Below are positions 8,045 through 16,111 of a DNA stretch of 33,327 bases, one piece after another. The position numbers were made by a program, and so were the translations under genes. Positions within the stretch are counted from its first letter, which is position 1. Each line of letters starts with the position of its first letter. The DNA is from Acidisphaera sp. (GTDB lineage: Bacteria; Pseudomonadota; Alphaproteobacteria; Acetobacterales; Acetobacteraceae), in assembly GCA_019240395.1 (NCBI GenBank), contig JAFAYM010000093.1:1-33327 (forward strand). The letters are read 5' to 3'. A model generated the notes under the pieces. The model saw nothing but the letters and a program-made list of their open reading frames with translations. It had not been told where the DNA came from and did not search any database.

Positions 8045-8077
8045 CTATATGCAGGGGCAATCCCGTTCCCCAAGGAG
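8045..8077 (+). promoter_or_regulatory. Possible -10 element and ribosome site before the COG0523 gene
   Basis: CTATAT at 8045-8050 resembles an alphaproteobacterial -10 box, but the -35 position (about 8022-8027) is not convincing. AAGGAG at 8072-8077 is a clear ribosome-binding site 6 nt before the ATG. The CCCT(N6)AGGG around the -10 is a weak palindrome and does not match a Zur box as I know it. Confidence 0.3.
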
Positions 8078-8083
8078 AACCGC

Positions 8084-9076
8084 ATGTCGGACGCGTCCAC
8101 GTCGTCACCAGAAGCGCCGGGCACCATTCCCGTCACCGTCCTCACCGGCTATCTCGGCGCCGGCAAGACCACCCTGCTCAACCGCATCCTCAGCGAGAAT
8201 CACGGCCGCCGCTACGCCGTGGTGGTCAACGAGTTCGGCGAGCTCGGGGTGGACAACGACCTCGTCGTGGACAGCGACGAGGAGGTGTTCGAGATGAACA
8301 ACGGCTGCATCTGCTGCACCGTCCGCGGCGACCTGATCCGCATCGTCGGCGGGCTGATGAAGCGGCGCGACCGTTTCGACGGCATCATCATCGAGACCAC
8401 CGGGCTGGCCAATCCGGCGCCTGTCGCGCAGACCTTCTTCGTCGATGAGGGCGTGCGCAGCCGCGCCCGGCTCGATGCCATCGTCACCGTGGTGGACGCC
8501 AAGCACCTGCCGCAGCGCCTGGTCGACAGCCACGAGGCGGCCGACCAGATCGCCTTCGCCGACGTCATCGTGCTGAACAAGACCGATCTGGTGAGCGCCG
8601 AGGAGCTGGCGGAGGTCGAGAACAAGATCCGCGCCATCAACCGCTTCGCCGAAATCCACCGCACCGAGCGCGCCTCGCTGCCGATCGCCGACGTGCTCGA
8701 TCGCGGCGCCTTCGACCTCAAGCGCGTGCTGGCGATGGAGCCCGGGTTCCTGACCGATGATTCGCACGAGCACAATGACGACATCGCCAGCGTCAGCTTC
8801 GAGGTGGAGCGGCCGATCGACCCGGAGAAGTTCAACGCCTGGATCGGCCAGCTGCTCGCCGAGAAGGGGCCGGACCTGCTGCGCACCAAGGGCATCCTGC
8901 ACTATGCCGGCGAGGATCGCCGGTTCGCCTTCCAGGCCGTGCACATGATCGCCGACGGCGACTTCATCGGTCCGGCGCGGGAGGGCGAGCCGCGCCGCAG
9001 TCGGATCGTGTTCATCGGCCGCAACCTCAACCGGCCACAGCTGCGGCGCGGGTTCGAAGCGTGTCAGGTGAGCTAG
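8084..9076 (+). CDS. COG0523/CobW-family GTPase (putative zinc metallochaperone)
   Basis: A 330-residue G3E-family GTPase. The P-loop GYLGAGKTT is at residues 22-30. The family-specific metal motif CICC is at 75-78 after MNNG. The NEFGE segment starts at residue 49, [11 protein letters not shown] is the switch region, and NKTD supplies guanine specificity. A His/Asp-rich loop DDSHEHNDD precedes the C-terminal CobW_C domain ([21 protein letters not shown]). Members insert or deliver metal, often zinc, to client proteins. The next gene, a WD40 protein, starts inside this gene's last 16 nt, so the pair is probably one functional unit. The client and the metal are inferences only. Confidence 0.9.
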   Translation: MSDASTSSPEAPGTIPVTVLTGYLGAGKTTLLNRILSENHGRRYAVVVNEFGELGVDNDLVVDSDEEVFEMNNGCICCTVRGDLIRIVGGLMKRRDRFDGIIIETTGLANPAPVAQTFFVDEGVRSRARLDAIVTVVDAKHLPQRLVDSHEAADQIAFADVIVLNKTDLVSAEELAEVENKIRAINRFAEIHRTERASLPIADVLDRGAFDLKRVLAMEPGFLTDDSHEHNDDIASVSFEVERPIDPEKFNAWIGQLLAEKGPDLLRTKGILHYAGEDRRFAFQAVHMIADGDFIGPAREGEPRRSRIVFIGRNLNRPQLRRGFEACQVS

Positions 9077-10098
9077 AAAGGCCAGGGGCAGAGCCCTCGC
9101 CTGACTTCCTTCTGCAGACGCGCGGCGCCCACCGCGATCTAGGCGCCTACGTCGTCGCCGCCGCCTTCGATCGCAGCGGCGCGCAGGCGGCCTTCGCGCT
9201 TGGCGACGGCACCGTGCGTCTGGTCGCGGGGGAGGAGTGGCGCGAGATTGCCGTGCATGACGGCGCGGTGCTGGCGCTGGCGGCCGGCGCGTCGGGCTTC
9301 GTGACCGGCGGCGATGACGGGCGGTTCCGCCGGGTGACGTCGGCCGGCGAGGTCGGCGATATCGCGGAATACGGCATGAAATGGGTCGAGCACGTCGCCA
9401 GCGCTCAAAACGTGCTGGCCTGCGCCGTTGGCCGGCGGCTGCATCTGTTCGACGCCGCGGGCACGCCGCTGAAATCGCTCGACCACCCGTCCAGCGTCAC
9501 CGGGCTAGCTTTCGATACGAAGGGCAAACGCATCGGCGCGTCGCACTACAACGGCGCGAGCCTGTGGTTCGTCGCCTCCAAGAGCGACAGCCCGCGCGTG
9601 CTGACTTGGAAGGGCAGCCACACCGCGATCGCCATCCATCCCGGCGGAGAGGCGGTGGTGACGGCGATGCAGGAGAACGCGCTGCATGGCTGGCGGCTGC
9701 CCGACGAGCAGCACATGCGCATGAGCGGCTATCCCAGCAAGACGCGCTCGCTCTCCTTCACCCATAACGGCCGCTGGCTGGCGACCTCGGGGGCGGACGG
9801 CATCGTGCTGTGGCCGTTCTTCGGCGGCGGCCCGATGGGCAAGCCGCCCGTCGAGCTCGCCGGCGGCGATGGGGTCACCTGCAATTTCGTCGCCTGCCAT
9901 CCCGGGCACGATTCCTGCGCCGCCGGCTTTTCCGACGGGCTGGTGGTGCTGGCCGACATCGGCTCGGAGCGCATCCTGCCGGTCGCGTCGCCGGGTCGTG
10001 GCGCGATCTCCGCCCTCGCCTGGAGTCCGGACGGCACGCATCTGGCGTTCGGCAGCGAGACCGGCTTTGCCGCCATCGTCGATTTCTCGAAGAGGTGA
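9061..10098 (+). CDS. WD40 repeat protein partnered with COG0523 GTPase
   Basis: A 345-residue beta-propeller-like protein with recurring 35-45 residue units. Examples are [58 protein letters not shown] and [19 protein letters not shown], each with the hydrophobic-x-F/W-S/T-x-x-G-x-x-x-A/L-A-x-G/S pattern of WD blades. About seven blades fit the length. There is no signal peptide or membrane helix, so it is cytoplasmic. GTG at 9061 overlaps the GTPase by 16 nt. The pairing suggests a scaffold for metal delivery; this is inferred from position, not motif. Confidence 0.85.
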   Translation: MSGELERPGAEPSPDFLLQTRGAHRDLGAYVVAAAFDRSGAQAAFALGDGTVRLVAGEEWREIAVHDGAVLALAAGASGFVTGGDDGRFRRVTSAGEVGDIAEYGMKWVEHVASAQNVLACAVGRRLHLFDAAGTPLKSLDHPSSVTGLAFDTKGKRIGASHYNGASLWFVASKSDSPRVLTWKGSHTAIAIHPGGEAVVTAMQENALHGWRLPDEQHMRMSGYPSKTRSLSFTHNGRWLATSGADGIVLWPFFGGGPMGKPPVELAGGDGVTCNFVACHPGHDSCAAGFSDGLVVLADIGSERILPVASPGRGAISALAWSPDGTHLAFGSETGFAAIVDFSKR

Positions 10099-10101
10099 GA
10101 T

Positions 10102-10929
10102 TTGGAAACGATCAGCACCGGCGGCCTGCGCATGCCCAAGCTGGGTCTCGGCACCTGGCGCATGCGGGGCGCGGAGGGCCGCGAAGCGGTGGAGCGGGCG
10201 CTGGCGCTCGGCTATCGCCACATCGACACCGCTGAGATGTACGGCAACGAGGACGCGGTCGGCGCGGCGCTCGCCGGCGGCGGCGTGAAGCGGGCCGACA
10301 TCCACCTCACCACGAAGGTCTGGTTCGAGAACCTGGCGCCGGAGGCGATGCGGCGCGCCATGGCGGCGAGCCTGGCGGCGCTGCGCACCGACTATGTCGA
10401 TCTCTACCTCATCCATTGGCCGGCGCCCGGCATGGACCTGCCGCGTGCGCTGGAGACGATGATGCAGCTGCAGGAGGAGGGGCGGGCGCGGGCGATCGGC
10501 GTCTCCAACTTCACCGTGGCGCTGATGCGCCAGGCCGTCGAGGAGATCGGCGCGCCGATCGTCTGCAACCAGGTCGAATACCACGTGCTGCTCGATCAGA
10601 GTGCCGTGCTGTCGTATGCGCGGTCGAAGGGCGTGGCGGTGACCGCCTACGCGCCGCTGGCACAGGGCAGGCTCGCCGAGCACCCGCCGCTGCAAGATCT
10701 GGCGCGCAAGCACGGTGCCACGCCGGCGCAGGTCGCGTTGAAATGGCTGCTGGACCAGGACGGCGTGGCGGCGATCCCGAAGGCGCAGCGCGAAGCCAGC
10801 CAGCGCGCGAACCTGGCGGCGCTGCAGATCGAGCTCGACGATGCGGACCGGCAGGTGATCGCCGGGCTGCCGAAGGACCAGCGCTTCGTCAATCCGGGCT
10901 TCGCGCCGCAGTGGGACACGGCAGGCTGA
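10102..10929 (+). CDS. Aldo/keto reductase
   Basis: A 275-residue NADPH-dependent oxidoreductase of the AKR5/DkgB-like type. The catalytic tetrad is visible: Asp42 and Tyr47 in HIDTAEMYGNE, Lys72 in TTKVW, and His105 in LIHWP. GVSNF and CNQVEYHVLL are the conserved strand motifs, and IPKAQREASQRANLAAL is the NADPH-binding C-terminal segment. The start is TTG at 10102, with GAGG about 6 nt upstream and only 3 nt after the WD40 stop, so it is probably in the same transcript. The substrate is unknown; 2,5-diketo-gluconate or small aldehydes are typical for the family. Confidence 0.9.
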   Translation: METISTGGLRMPKLGLGTWRMRGAEGREAVERALALGYRHIDTAEMYGNEDAVGAALAGGGVKRADIHLTTKVWFENLAPEAMRRAMAASLAALRTDYVDLYLIHWPAPGMDLPRALETMMQLQEEGRARAIGVSNFTVALMRQAVEEIGAPIVCNQVEYHVLLDQSAVLSYARSKGVAVTAYAPLAQGRLAEHPPLQDLARKHGATPAQVALKWLLDQDGVAAIPKAQREASQRANLAALQIELDDADRQVIAGLPKDQRFVNPGFAPQWDTAG

Positions 10930-10932
10930 GCC

Positions 10933-11529
10933 ATGGCGTTCACCGATACTGGCGGCGAGCTGTTCCGGCTGCTCCGGGTGTTGGAATCCGGCGATCGGAC
11001 CCGGCTGACCGGCGAGAATTACGGGCTGCGCAATGGCAACGCGCTGGGCGCCTATCAGATGGGCGCATCGTCGCTGATCCAGATCGGCGCGGTGCGCGCG
11101 GGCGGTGACGTCAATCGGCCGGCCGATTGGACCGGACGGTACGGCAGCAGCGCGGAAGAATTCCTGGCGACCAAGGCCCTGCAGGATCGCGCGTGCCTCG
11201 CCTACATGAACACCCTCGATGCGCGGCTTGACGACGCGTACAACGCCTATTTCGGCACACGGCAGAATGGTGCGGTGGTGAACCGCAGCGGCGCTCTTCT
11301 CTGCTCCTGGGAAAACCCGGAGGAGACGCGCCTGGCGATCACCGGCCGGCCGTACAGCCATGACCCGCGCACCGGCCTTGCCGACTACGTGACGCGCATG
11401 CAGTTCGGCGCCCTTGTCGAGGGTACGCCGGCCCCGGTCGCTGCTCCCGAGCCGGTCGAAGGCGCGCCGTCCACCGGGGAAGGCGGCGATTCCGGCCCCG
11501 ACGACCCGCCGCTGCCGCTCGGTCTCTAG
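10933..11529 (+). CDS. Small lysozyme-like hypothetical protein
   Basis: A 198-residue protein I do not recognise as a named family. Its first half reads like a goose-type/SLT muramidase core: VLESGDR supplies a candidate catalytic Glu, then ENYGLRNGN, LGAYQMGASSLIQIGA (the G-x-Y-Q-M after the Glu is the usual second motif), WTGRYG and EEFLATKALQDRACLAY. No signal peptide or membrane helix is visible. The C-terminus is low-complexity (Pro/Glu/Gly-rich). It starts 3 nt after the aldo/keto reductase with a poor ribosome site. The function as a cell-wall or phage-tail-type hydrolase is inference. Confidence 0.6.
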   Translation: MAFTDTGGELFRLLRVLESGDRTRLTGENYGLRNGNALGAYQMGASSLIQIGAVRAGGDVNRPADWTGRYGSSAEEFLATKALQDRACLAYMNTLDARLDDAYNAYFGTRQNGAVVNRSGALLCSWENPEETRLAITGRPYSHDPRTGLADYVTRMQFGALVEGTPAPVAAPEPVEGAPSTGEGGDSGPDDPPLPLGL

Positions 11530-11546
11530 CGCCAACCTCGACGCCG

Positions 11547-11581
11547 CCTCGGGTTCGCCGTAGCGTCGCGGCGATCCGAGG
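11547..11581 (+). promoter_or_regulatory. Stem-loop abutting the ribosome site of the binding-protein gene
   Basis: CCTCGG (11547-11552) pairs with CCGAGG (11576-11581), and inside it TCGCCG (11555-11560) pairs with CGGCGA (11569-11574). The last base of the 3' arm is the first base of the GGAGG ribosome site (11581-11585) of the next gene. It may end upstream transcription, or limit ribosome access. Confidence 0.45.
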
Positions 11582-11590
11582 GAGGAAGCC

Positions 11591-12838
11591 ATGGAACGGC
11601 CGATCGGTCGGCGGGCGGTGGTGCGCGGCGGAGCTGCGCTGGGCGGCCTGGCGATGTGGCCGAGGGCGCGCGCCCGGGCGCAAGCGGGGGCCACCATCCG
11701 CATCGGCGTGCTCACCGACCTGAACGGGCCCAACATGGCGAGCAACGGCCCAGGCTCGGTGGTCGGCGCCAAGCTGGCGGCCGAGGATTTCATGCAGGCG
11801 CATCCCGGTCTGACAGTGGAGGTTCTGCAGGCCGACTACCAGAGCAAGCCCGACATCGCGCTCGCGGTCGGGCGGGACTGGTTCGACAGCCATGGCGTGG
11901 ATGCGATTTCCAACGTCAACAACTCGGCGGCGGCGCTGGCGATCGCCGGGCTGGTGCGCGACAAGAACAAGGTCGGTCTGATCACCGGGGCGGCCAGTTC
12001 CGACCTCACCGGCAAGGCCTGCGGCCCGAACCACGTGCACTGGGTGTACGACACCTGGGCGCTCGGCAACTGCACCGGCGGGGCGCTGGTGGCGGAAGGC
12101 GGCAACAGCTGGTTCTTCATCGGCGCCGACTACACCTTCGGCCACCAGCTCGCCGGCGACACCGCGAGCTTCGTCACCAAGGCGGGCGGCAAGGTGCTGG
12201 GCTCGGTCTATACGCCGTTTCCCGAGACCACCGACTTTTCCGCCTATCTGCTGCAGGCGCAGGCGAGCGGCGCCAAGGTGATCGGGCTGGCCAACAGCGG
12301 CACCAACACGACGGACTGCATCAAGCAGGCCCGCGAGTTCGACGTCACGCGCAACGGCACCCGGCTGGCGGCGCTGCTGATGATGATCCCCGACCTGCAC
12401 GGCGTCGGGCTGCAGGCGGCGCAGGGCCTGGCGCTTACCGAAGCGTTCTACTGGGACATGAACGACGCGTCGCGCGCCTACGGAAAACGCTTCGGGGCGC
12501 GGATGAACGGCTGGATGCCCTCGATGATCCAGGCCGGGGACTATTCCGCGGTGACGCATTATCTGAAATCGGTGGTGGCGCTGGGGCCGGAGAAGGCCAA
12601 GGCGGACGGCCGGGCGGTGATCGCGCAGATGAAGGCGATGCCGACCGACGACCCGCTGTTCGGTCACGGGGTGGTGCGCCAGGACGGGCGCAAGCTGCAC
12701 CCGATGTATCTGTTCCAGGTGAAGACGCCGGCGGAGAGCAAATCTCCCTGGGACTATTACAAACTGCTGCGCACCATCCCCGCCGACGAGGCTTTCCGGC
12801 CGCTCAACGAGGGCAATTGCCCGATGGTGCACGCCTAG
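11591..12838 (+). CDS. Branched-chain amino acid/amide-type ABC transporter binding protein, Tat-exported
   Basis: A 415-residue periplasmic ligand-binding protein of the Leu/Ile/Val or amide/urea type (Peripla_BP_6). The N-terminus has a twin-arginine signal: Arg7-Arg8 in GRRAVVRGG, a hydrophobic stretch, and a probable cut after AQA at about residue 32. The mature protein begins TIRIGVLTDLNGPN. Family landmarks are the ISNVNNSAAALAIAGL pocket strand, GAASSDLTG, and YTFGHQLA. No LivHMGF permease or ATPase lies beside it, so it is an orphan that shares a transporter encoded elsewhere or acts as a sensor. GGAGG is 5 nt before the ATG. Confidence 0.88.
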   Translation: MERPIGRRAVVRGGAALGGLAMWPRARARAQAGATIRIGVLTDLNGPNMASNGPGSVVGAKLAAEDFMQAHPGLTVEVLQADYQSKPDIALAVGRDWFDSHGVDAISNVNNSAAALAIAGLVRDKNKVGLITGAASSDLTGKACGPNHVHWVYDTWALGNCTGGALVAEGGNSWFFIGADYTFGHQLAGDTASFVTKAGGKVLGSVYTPFPETTDFSAYLLQAQASGAKVIGLANSGTNTTDCIKQAREFDVTRNGTRLAALLMMIPDLHGVGLQAAQGLALTEAFYWDMNDASRAYGKRFGARMNGWMPSMIQAGDYSAVTHYLKSVVALGPEKAKADGRAVIAQMKAMPTDDPLFGHGVVRQDGRKLHPMYLFQVKTPAESKSPWDYYKLLRTIPADEAFRPLNEGNCPMVHA

Positions 12839-12886
12839 AGCGTGATGACCGAAGGTGGAACTAACCGCAGGTCTGAATCACGCTCT
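12837..12886 (+). repeat. Stop-codon-anchored stem-loop repeat, copy B
   Basis: AGAGCGTGAT (12837-12846) and ATCACGCTCT (12877-12886) form a perfect 10-bp stem whose first bases are the last two bases of the TAG stop. Inside, GACC/GGTC and GGT/ACC extend the stem with a GAA/GCA internal loop. The outer sequence AGAGCrtgat recalls copies A and C. There is no T-run, so it is an uncertain terminator. Confidence 0.65.
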
Positions 12887-12891
12887 CAAAC

Positions 12892-12955
12892 CTAGCCGAA
12901 CCGGCTGGTCTGTAGCGTCGAGCCCGTAAACCGGTCGTTATCCAGCCGAAGCTAG
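12892..12955 (+). promoter_or_regulatory. Long leader stem-loop before the GT87 gene
   Basis: CTAGC (12892-12896) pairs with GCTAG (12951-12955), and CGGCTGG (12902-12908) pairs with CCAGCCG (12942-12948). A competing small hairpin AGCCG-AAC-CGGCT (12894-12906) uses the same 5' arm. The structure ends 10 nt before the ATG and no ribosome site is evident. A regulatory role is inference; it could also be another repeat. Confidence 0.3.
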
Positions 12956-12965
12956 CCTGCCCGGC

Positions 12966-14213
12966 ATGGGAAACGACGTGCTCGGGCGTGGGCGCATCCT
13001 GGCCTGGAGCGGCGTTCTGCTGATTGCCGAACTGTTGACCCTGGCCTTCATCACGGCGGGGACGCACGGGCTGATCGTCACGCTGGATCGCCCGGCGAGC
13101 ACCGATTTCGTCAGCTTCTACGCCGCCGGCGCGCTCGCCGATGCCGGGACGCCGGCGCTCGCCTACCATGCCGCTGAGCACTACGCGGCGGAGCAGCAGG
13201 CGACGCAGGCGGGCATCGGCTACGTGCTCTTCTTCTATCCCCCGGTGTTCCTGCTGCTCTGCGCACCGCTGGCCCGCCTGCCGTATCTGGCGGCCTTCCT
13301 GGTCTTCGCCGGCCTCACCCTCGCCCCCTACCTGCTGGTTCTCCAGCGTGTTGTGGGCGAGCGGGGGTGGGCGGCGATGCTGCCGGGGCTGGCCTTTCCG
13401 GCGGTGCTCTGGAGCATCGGCATCGGCCAGAATGCGCTGCTCACGGCCAGCCTGTTCGGCGCCGCGACGCTGCTGCTGGACCGGCGGCCGGCAATGGCGG
13501 GGCTGCTGTTCGGGGCGCTCTGCTACAAGCCGCATCTCGGCCTGCTGGTGCCGGTGGCGCTCGCCGCGGGCGGCCACTGGCGCAGCTTCGTGGCGGCGGG
13601 CGCATCGGCGCTCGGCCTGGTGCTGCTGTCGGTGGTGGCGTTCGGGGTGCAGACCTGGCACGATTTCTTCGCCGCATTCGCCGGATCGCCGGAAATCTAC
13701 CAGTCCGGCCAGGTCACCTTCACCGCCATGGTGAGCGTGTTCGGGGCGGCGCGCCTGCTCGGCCTGCCGCCGGCGGCGGCCTATGCCGCGCAGGGCGTGG
13801 CGGCGCTGCTGGCCGCCGGCTTCGTGGCGGTGGTATGGCGCCGCCGCCCGAGCCTGCCGTTGCGCGCGGCGTCGCTGATCGCGGCGACCCTGGAAGCCGT
13901 GCCGCTGCTGCTGTTCTACGACCTGGTGCTGGCCTGCGTCGCCATCGCCTGGTTGGTCCGCGAGGCGCGCGCCGCCGGCTATCTCCCGGGCGAGAAGCTG
14001 GTTTTCGGCGGCATCTTCCTGGTCCCGCTGATCTCGCGGAGTGCTGCGAGCGGGTTCACGGTGCCGATCGGGCCGCTCGCCGGTGCGGCGCTGATCGGCC
14101 TGGTGATGGTGCATCTGCGCACACAGCGCCCCGGCGAGCGCCGCCGCCTCGGCGCCTCTGGCCGTTCCGTGGCGCCATTACACGGCGGATTAACCATCAT
14201 GTGGGATGGATGA
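12966..14213 (+). CDS. GT87/DUF2029-type polyprenyl-linked glycosyltransferase
   Basis: A 415-residue integral membrane protein with about ten hydrophobic segments. The first extracytoplasmic loop has STDFVSFYAAGALADAG, followed by YHAAEHYAAEQQAT and YPPVFLLLCAPLARLPY. This matches the GT-C fold DUF2029/GT87 family, where an Asp in the first loop is the catalytic base. These enzymes use polyprenyl-phosphate sugars; mycobacterial members are arabinofuranosyl or mannosyl transferases. Later segments such as GIGQNALLTASLFGAATLLLD and CYKPHLGLLVPVALAA also fit. It precedes the Tad locus and overlaps tadG by 8 nt, so it may share a transcript or glycosylate a pilus component (inference). Confidence 0.85.
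   Translation: MGNDVLGRGRILAWSGVLLIAELLTLAFITAGTHGLIVTLDRPASTDFVSFYAAGALADAGTPALAYHAAEHYAAEQQATQAGIGYVLFFYPPVFLLLCAPLARLPYLAAFLVFAGLTLAPYLLVLQRVVGERGWAAMLPGLAFPAVLWSIGIGQNALLTASLFGAATLLLDRRPAMAGLLFGALCYKPHLGLLVPVALAAGGHWRSFVAAGASALGLVLLSVVAFGVQTWHDFFAAFAGSPEIYQSGQVTFTAMVSVFGAARLLGLPPAAAYAAQGVAALLAAGFVAVVWRRRPSLPLRAASLIAATLEAVPLLLFYDLVLACVAIAWLVREARAAGYLPGEKLVFGGIFLVPLISRSAASGFTVPIGPLAGAALIGLVMVHLRTQRPGERRRLGASGRSVAPLHGGLTIMWDG
14190..14197 (+). promoter_or_regulatory. CtrA-type half-site TTAACCAT upstream of the Tad locus
   Basis: TTAACCAT lies 8 nt before the tadG ATG, inside the GT87 3' end. This 8-mer is known as a CtrA half-site in alphaproteobacteria, and CtrA controls pilA in Caulobacter. 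A TTAAC also occurs at 17460-17464 upstream of flp1. Single half-sites occur by chance, so this is suggestive only. Confidence 0.25.
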
Positions 14214-15615
14214 GGCTTCTGACCCGATCGGTTCGATGTCCGGATTTGCGCGTCTCATCGCAGGGGCGGTCAGGAATGACCGCCGGCGCCGGCCTTTCCT
14301 GGTGTGCCGCCTGGCCATCGGACAGGCGAGTCGCGTCGGCGCGCCGGCCTGCCGGCTGGTCCGTGCCTTGTGGCGGGAGCGGCGGGCGAGCACGTTTCTC
14401 ATCACCGCCCTGGTGGCCCCCGTCGTTGTCGGCTTCACCGGCATGGCGGTGGATGCGGGCATCTGGTATTGCGAGTATTCGCGCCTGCAACTGGCGGCGG
14501 ATGCGGCGGCGCTCGGCGCCAGCCGCCTTCTGGGCGACAGCTCGGCGACCACCGCCGACTACCAGAACGCCGCCTATGTCGAGGCGAGTGGCATCACCGG
14601 CGGCAATCTGATCGGTCACCTGGTCACGCCGATCACCGTCGTGCCGGCGGCGAACAAGCTGTCGGTCAGCGTCACCGTGCAGAGCACGGCCGACACCTTC
14701 TTCAGCGCCATTTTCAAGATCGGCCGCCCCGCCATGGCGACGACGGCGACCGCCGGGCTCAACGGCAGCGCTACCGGCTGCGTGCTGGCTCTCGACAAGA
14801 CCGCCGCCAACGCGATCGACGTGGACAATTCGGGCAGCATCACCGGTTCAGGCTGCGGCATCTTCTCCAACTCGACCGCCACCAATTCGATCTATCTCAA
14901 CAGCGGCACCGTGTCCGGCAAGACCGTCGGCACGGTGGGTGGCATCAGCGAGAGCAGCAGCGGCAGCAACGTTCTCAGCCCGTCCCCCGGCAACACCAAC
15001 GCCGCCGCGGAAACCAACCCGCTGGCCAGCATGACCGCGCCGACGCCTGGGAGCTGCAACTACACCAACTACAGCGCCACCGCCTGGCAGTCCAATCCCT
15101 ACAGCTTCACCCAGTCCGCGAACGTGTTCTGCGGCAACACCACGATCGGCGGCAACAGCACGACCGACACGTTCGCGCCGGGCATCTACTACATCGTCAA
15201 CGGCAATCTGACGTTCAGCAACGCCGACATAACCTCGGCCTCCGGCGTCACCTTCGTGCTGACCGGCAGCACGCCGGGCTCGCTGTCATGGACGAACTAC
15301 TCCAACACCACGAGCATCACTGCGCCGACCACCGGGCCGACCGCGGGGATCGCCTTCTGGCAGACCTGCCCGTCGGCCGGCGGCCTGGCTCCCGCGAACA
15401 CGTTGAGCGGCGGCGGCACGCTCGAGCTGTCGGGCGATTTCTACGCGCCGTGCGGCGCGGTGGACGCCAACAACAATGCCCAGATCATCGCCGCGCCGAG
15501 CAGCTCGATGAGCGTCATCGCCGATACCGTGTACGCCACCGGATCGGCGATGATCGCGGCGAGCTCCACCACGTCCGGGAGCGGCTCCTCCGGGGCGCTG
15601 GCGCTGCTGCAATGA
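14206..15615 (+). CDS. tadG: TadG-like pilus assembly protein
   Basis: A 469-residue protein of the TadE/TadG (Tad domain) type. After a basic N-terminal stretch, ERRASTFLITALVAPVVVGF is followed by MAVDAGIWYCEYSRLQLAADAAAL, the classic single membrane helix and adjacent motif of TadG proteins. The rest is exported, rich in Ser, Thr, Asn and Gly, and holds several Cys (for example NGSATGCVLALD, GSGCGIFSNS, CNYTNYS, FCGNTTIGG). I see no vWA domain. The start is uncertain: ATG 14206 overlaps GT87 by 8 nt, while ATG 14236 gives a protein starting MSGFARL. It begins the Tad gene run. Confidence 0.8.
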   Translation: MDEASDPIGSMSGFARLIAGAVRNDRRRRPFLVCRLAIGQASRVGAPACRLVRALWRERRASTFLITALVAPVVVGFTGMAVDAGIWYCEYSRLQLAADAAALGASRLLGDSSATTADYQNAAYVEASGITGGNLIGHLVTPITVVPAANKLSVSVTVQSTADTFFSAIFKIGRPAMATTATAGLNGSATGCVLALDKTAANAIDVDNSGSITGSGCGIFSNSTATNSIYLNSGTVSGKTVGTVGGISESSSGSNVLSPSPGNTNAAAETNPLASMTAPTPGSCNYTNYSATAWQSNPYSFTQSANVFCGNTTIGGNSTTDTFAPGIYYIVNGNLTFSNADITSASGVTFVLTGSTPGSLSWTNYSNTTSITAPTTGPTAGIAFWQTCPSAGGLAPANTLSGGGTLELSGDFYAPCGAVDANNNAQIIAAPSSSMSVIADTVYATGSAMIAASSTTSGSGSSGALALLQ

Positions 15616-15625
15616 AAACGCTCCG

Positions 15626-16111
15626 ATGAGGCTGCGCATCCTGCCGGCGCTGCGCCGCTGGCGGCGCGACCGTGCGGGTTCGGTGACGGTCGAGACGGCG
15701 ATCGTGGTGTCGGTGATCCTGGTGCCGCTGGCAATGGGGGCGGCGGATTTCGGCGTCATCATGAACACCCAGGCGCGGCTCGATCGCGCATTGACCATGG
15801 CCGCGGAATACGCGTGGAACGCCGGCAGCGGCGCCACCGTCAGCGCGATCCAGTCGGCCGCCCAGACCGGCTATGGCACCGGGGCGCCGAGCCTCACCGC
15901 CACGGCGGTGATCTCCTGCTACTGCGTTGCCGCGAACGGCACGCGGCTGAACGGCACGGCCATCGCCTGCACCGGATCGTGCAGCTCGCCCAACCAGCTC
16001 GCGGAATACGTGACCTTGACGGCGTCCACGGCGGTGACCCTGCCGGCGCCGAGCCCGTTCTTCCACTCGCCGGACTCGCTCTCCGCCAGCGGCGTTTTCC
16101 GCATCCAATGA
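15626..16111 (+). CDS. tadE: TadE-like minor pilin/assembly protein
   Basis: A 161-residue protein with a short basic N-terminus. It is followed by RAGSVTVETAIVVSVILVPLAMGAADFGVIM, where Gly-Ser-Val-Thr-Val-Glu (Glu at +5) is the type IVb prepilin-like cleavage/N-methylation pattern of TadE/TadF pseudopilins. The remainder is an exported head with paired Cys (ISCYCVAA, CTGSCSS). TadE-type pseudopilins are processed by the CpaA/TadV peptidase and needed for pilus biogenesis. The ATG is 10 nt after the tadG stop, and its own stop overlaps the next ATG by 4 nt. Confidence 0.82.
   Translation: MRLRILPALRRWRRDRAGSVTVETAIVVSVILVPLAMGAADFGVIMNTQARLDRALTMAAEYAWNAGSGATVSAIQSAAQTGYGTGAPSLTATAVISCYCVAANGTRLNGTAIACTGSCSSPNQLAEYVTLTASTAVTLPAPSPFFHSPDSLSASGVFRIQ

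Noticed and set aside
8000-8083. A Zur box before the COG0523 gene
   Set aside because: CCCTATATGCAGGG is only a weak palindrome and does not match a zinc-uptake regulator site.
9505-11793. A very long minus-strand open frame (about 760 codons) across the WD40, aldo/keto reductase and lysozyme-like genes
   Set aside because: Arg/Gln/His-rich with no domain; an antisense artefact of GC-rich coding DNA. Plus-strand genes have clear motifs.
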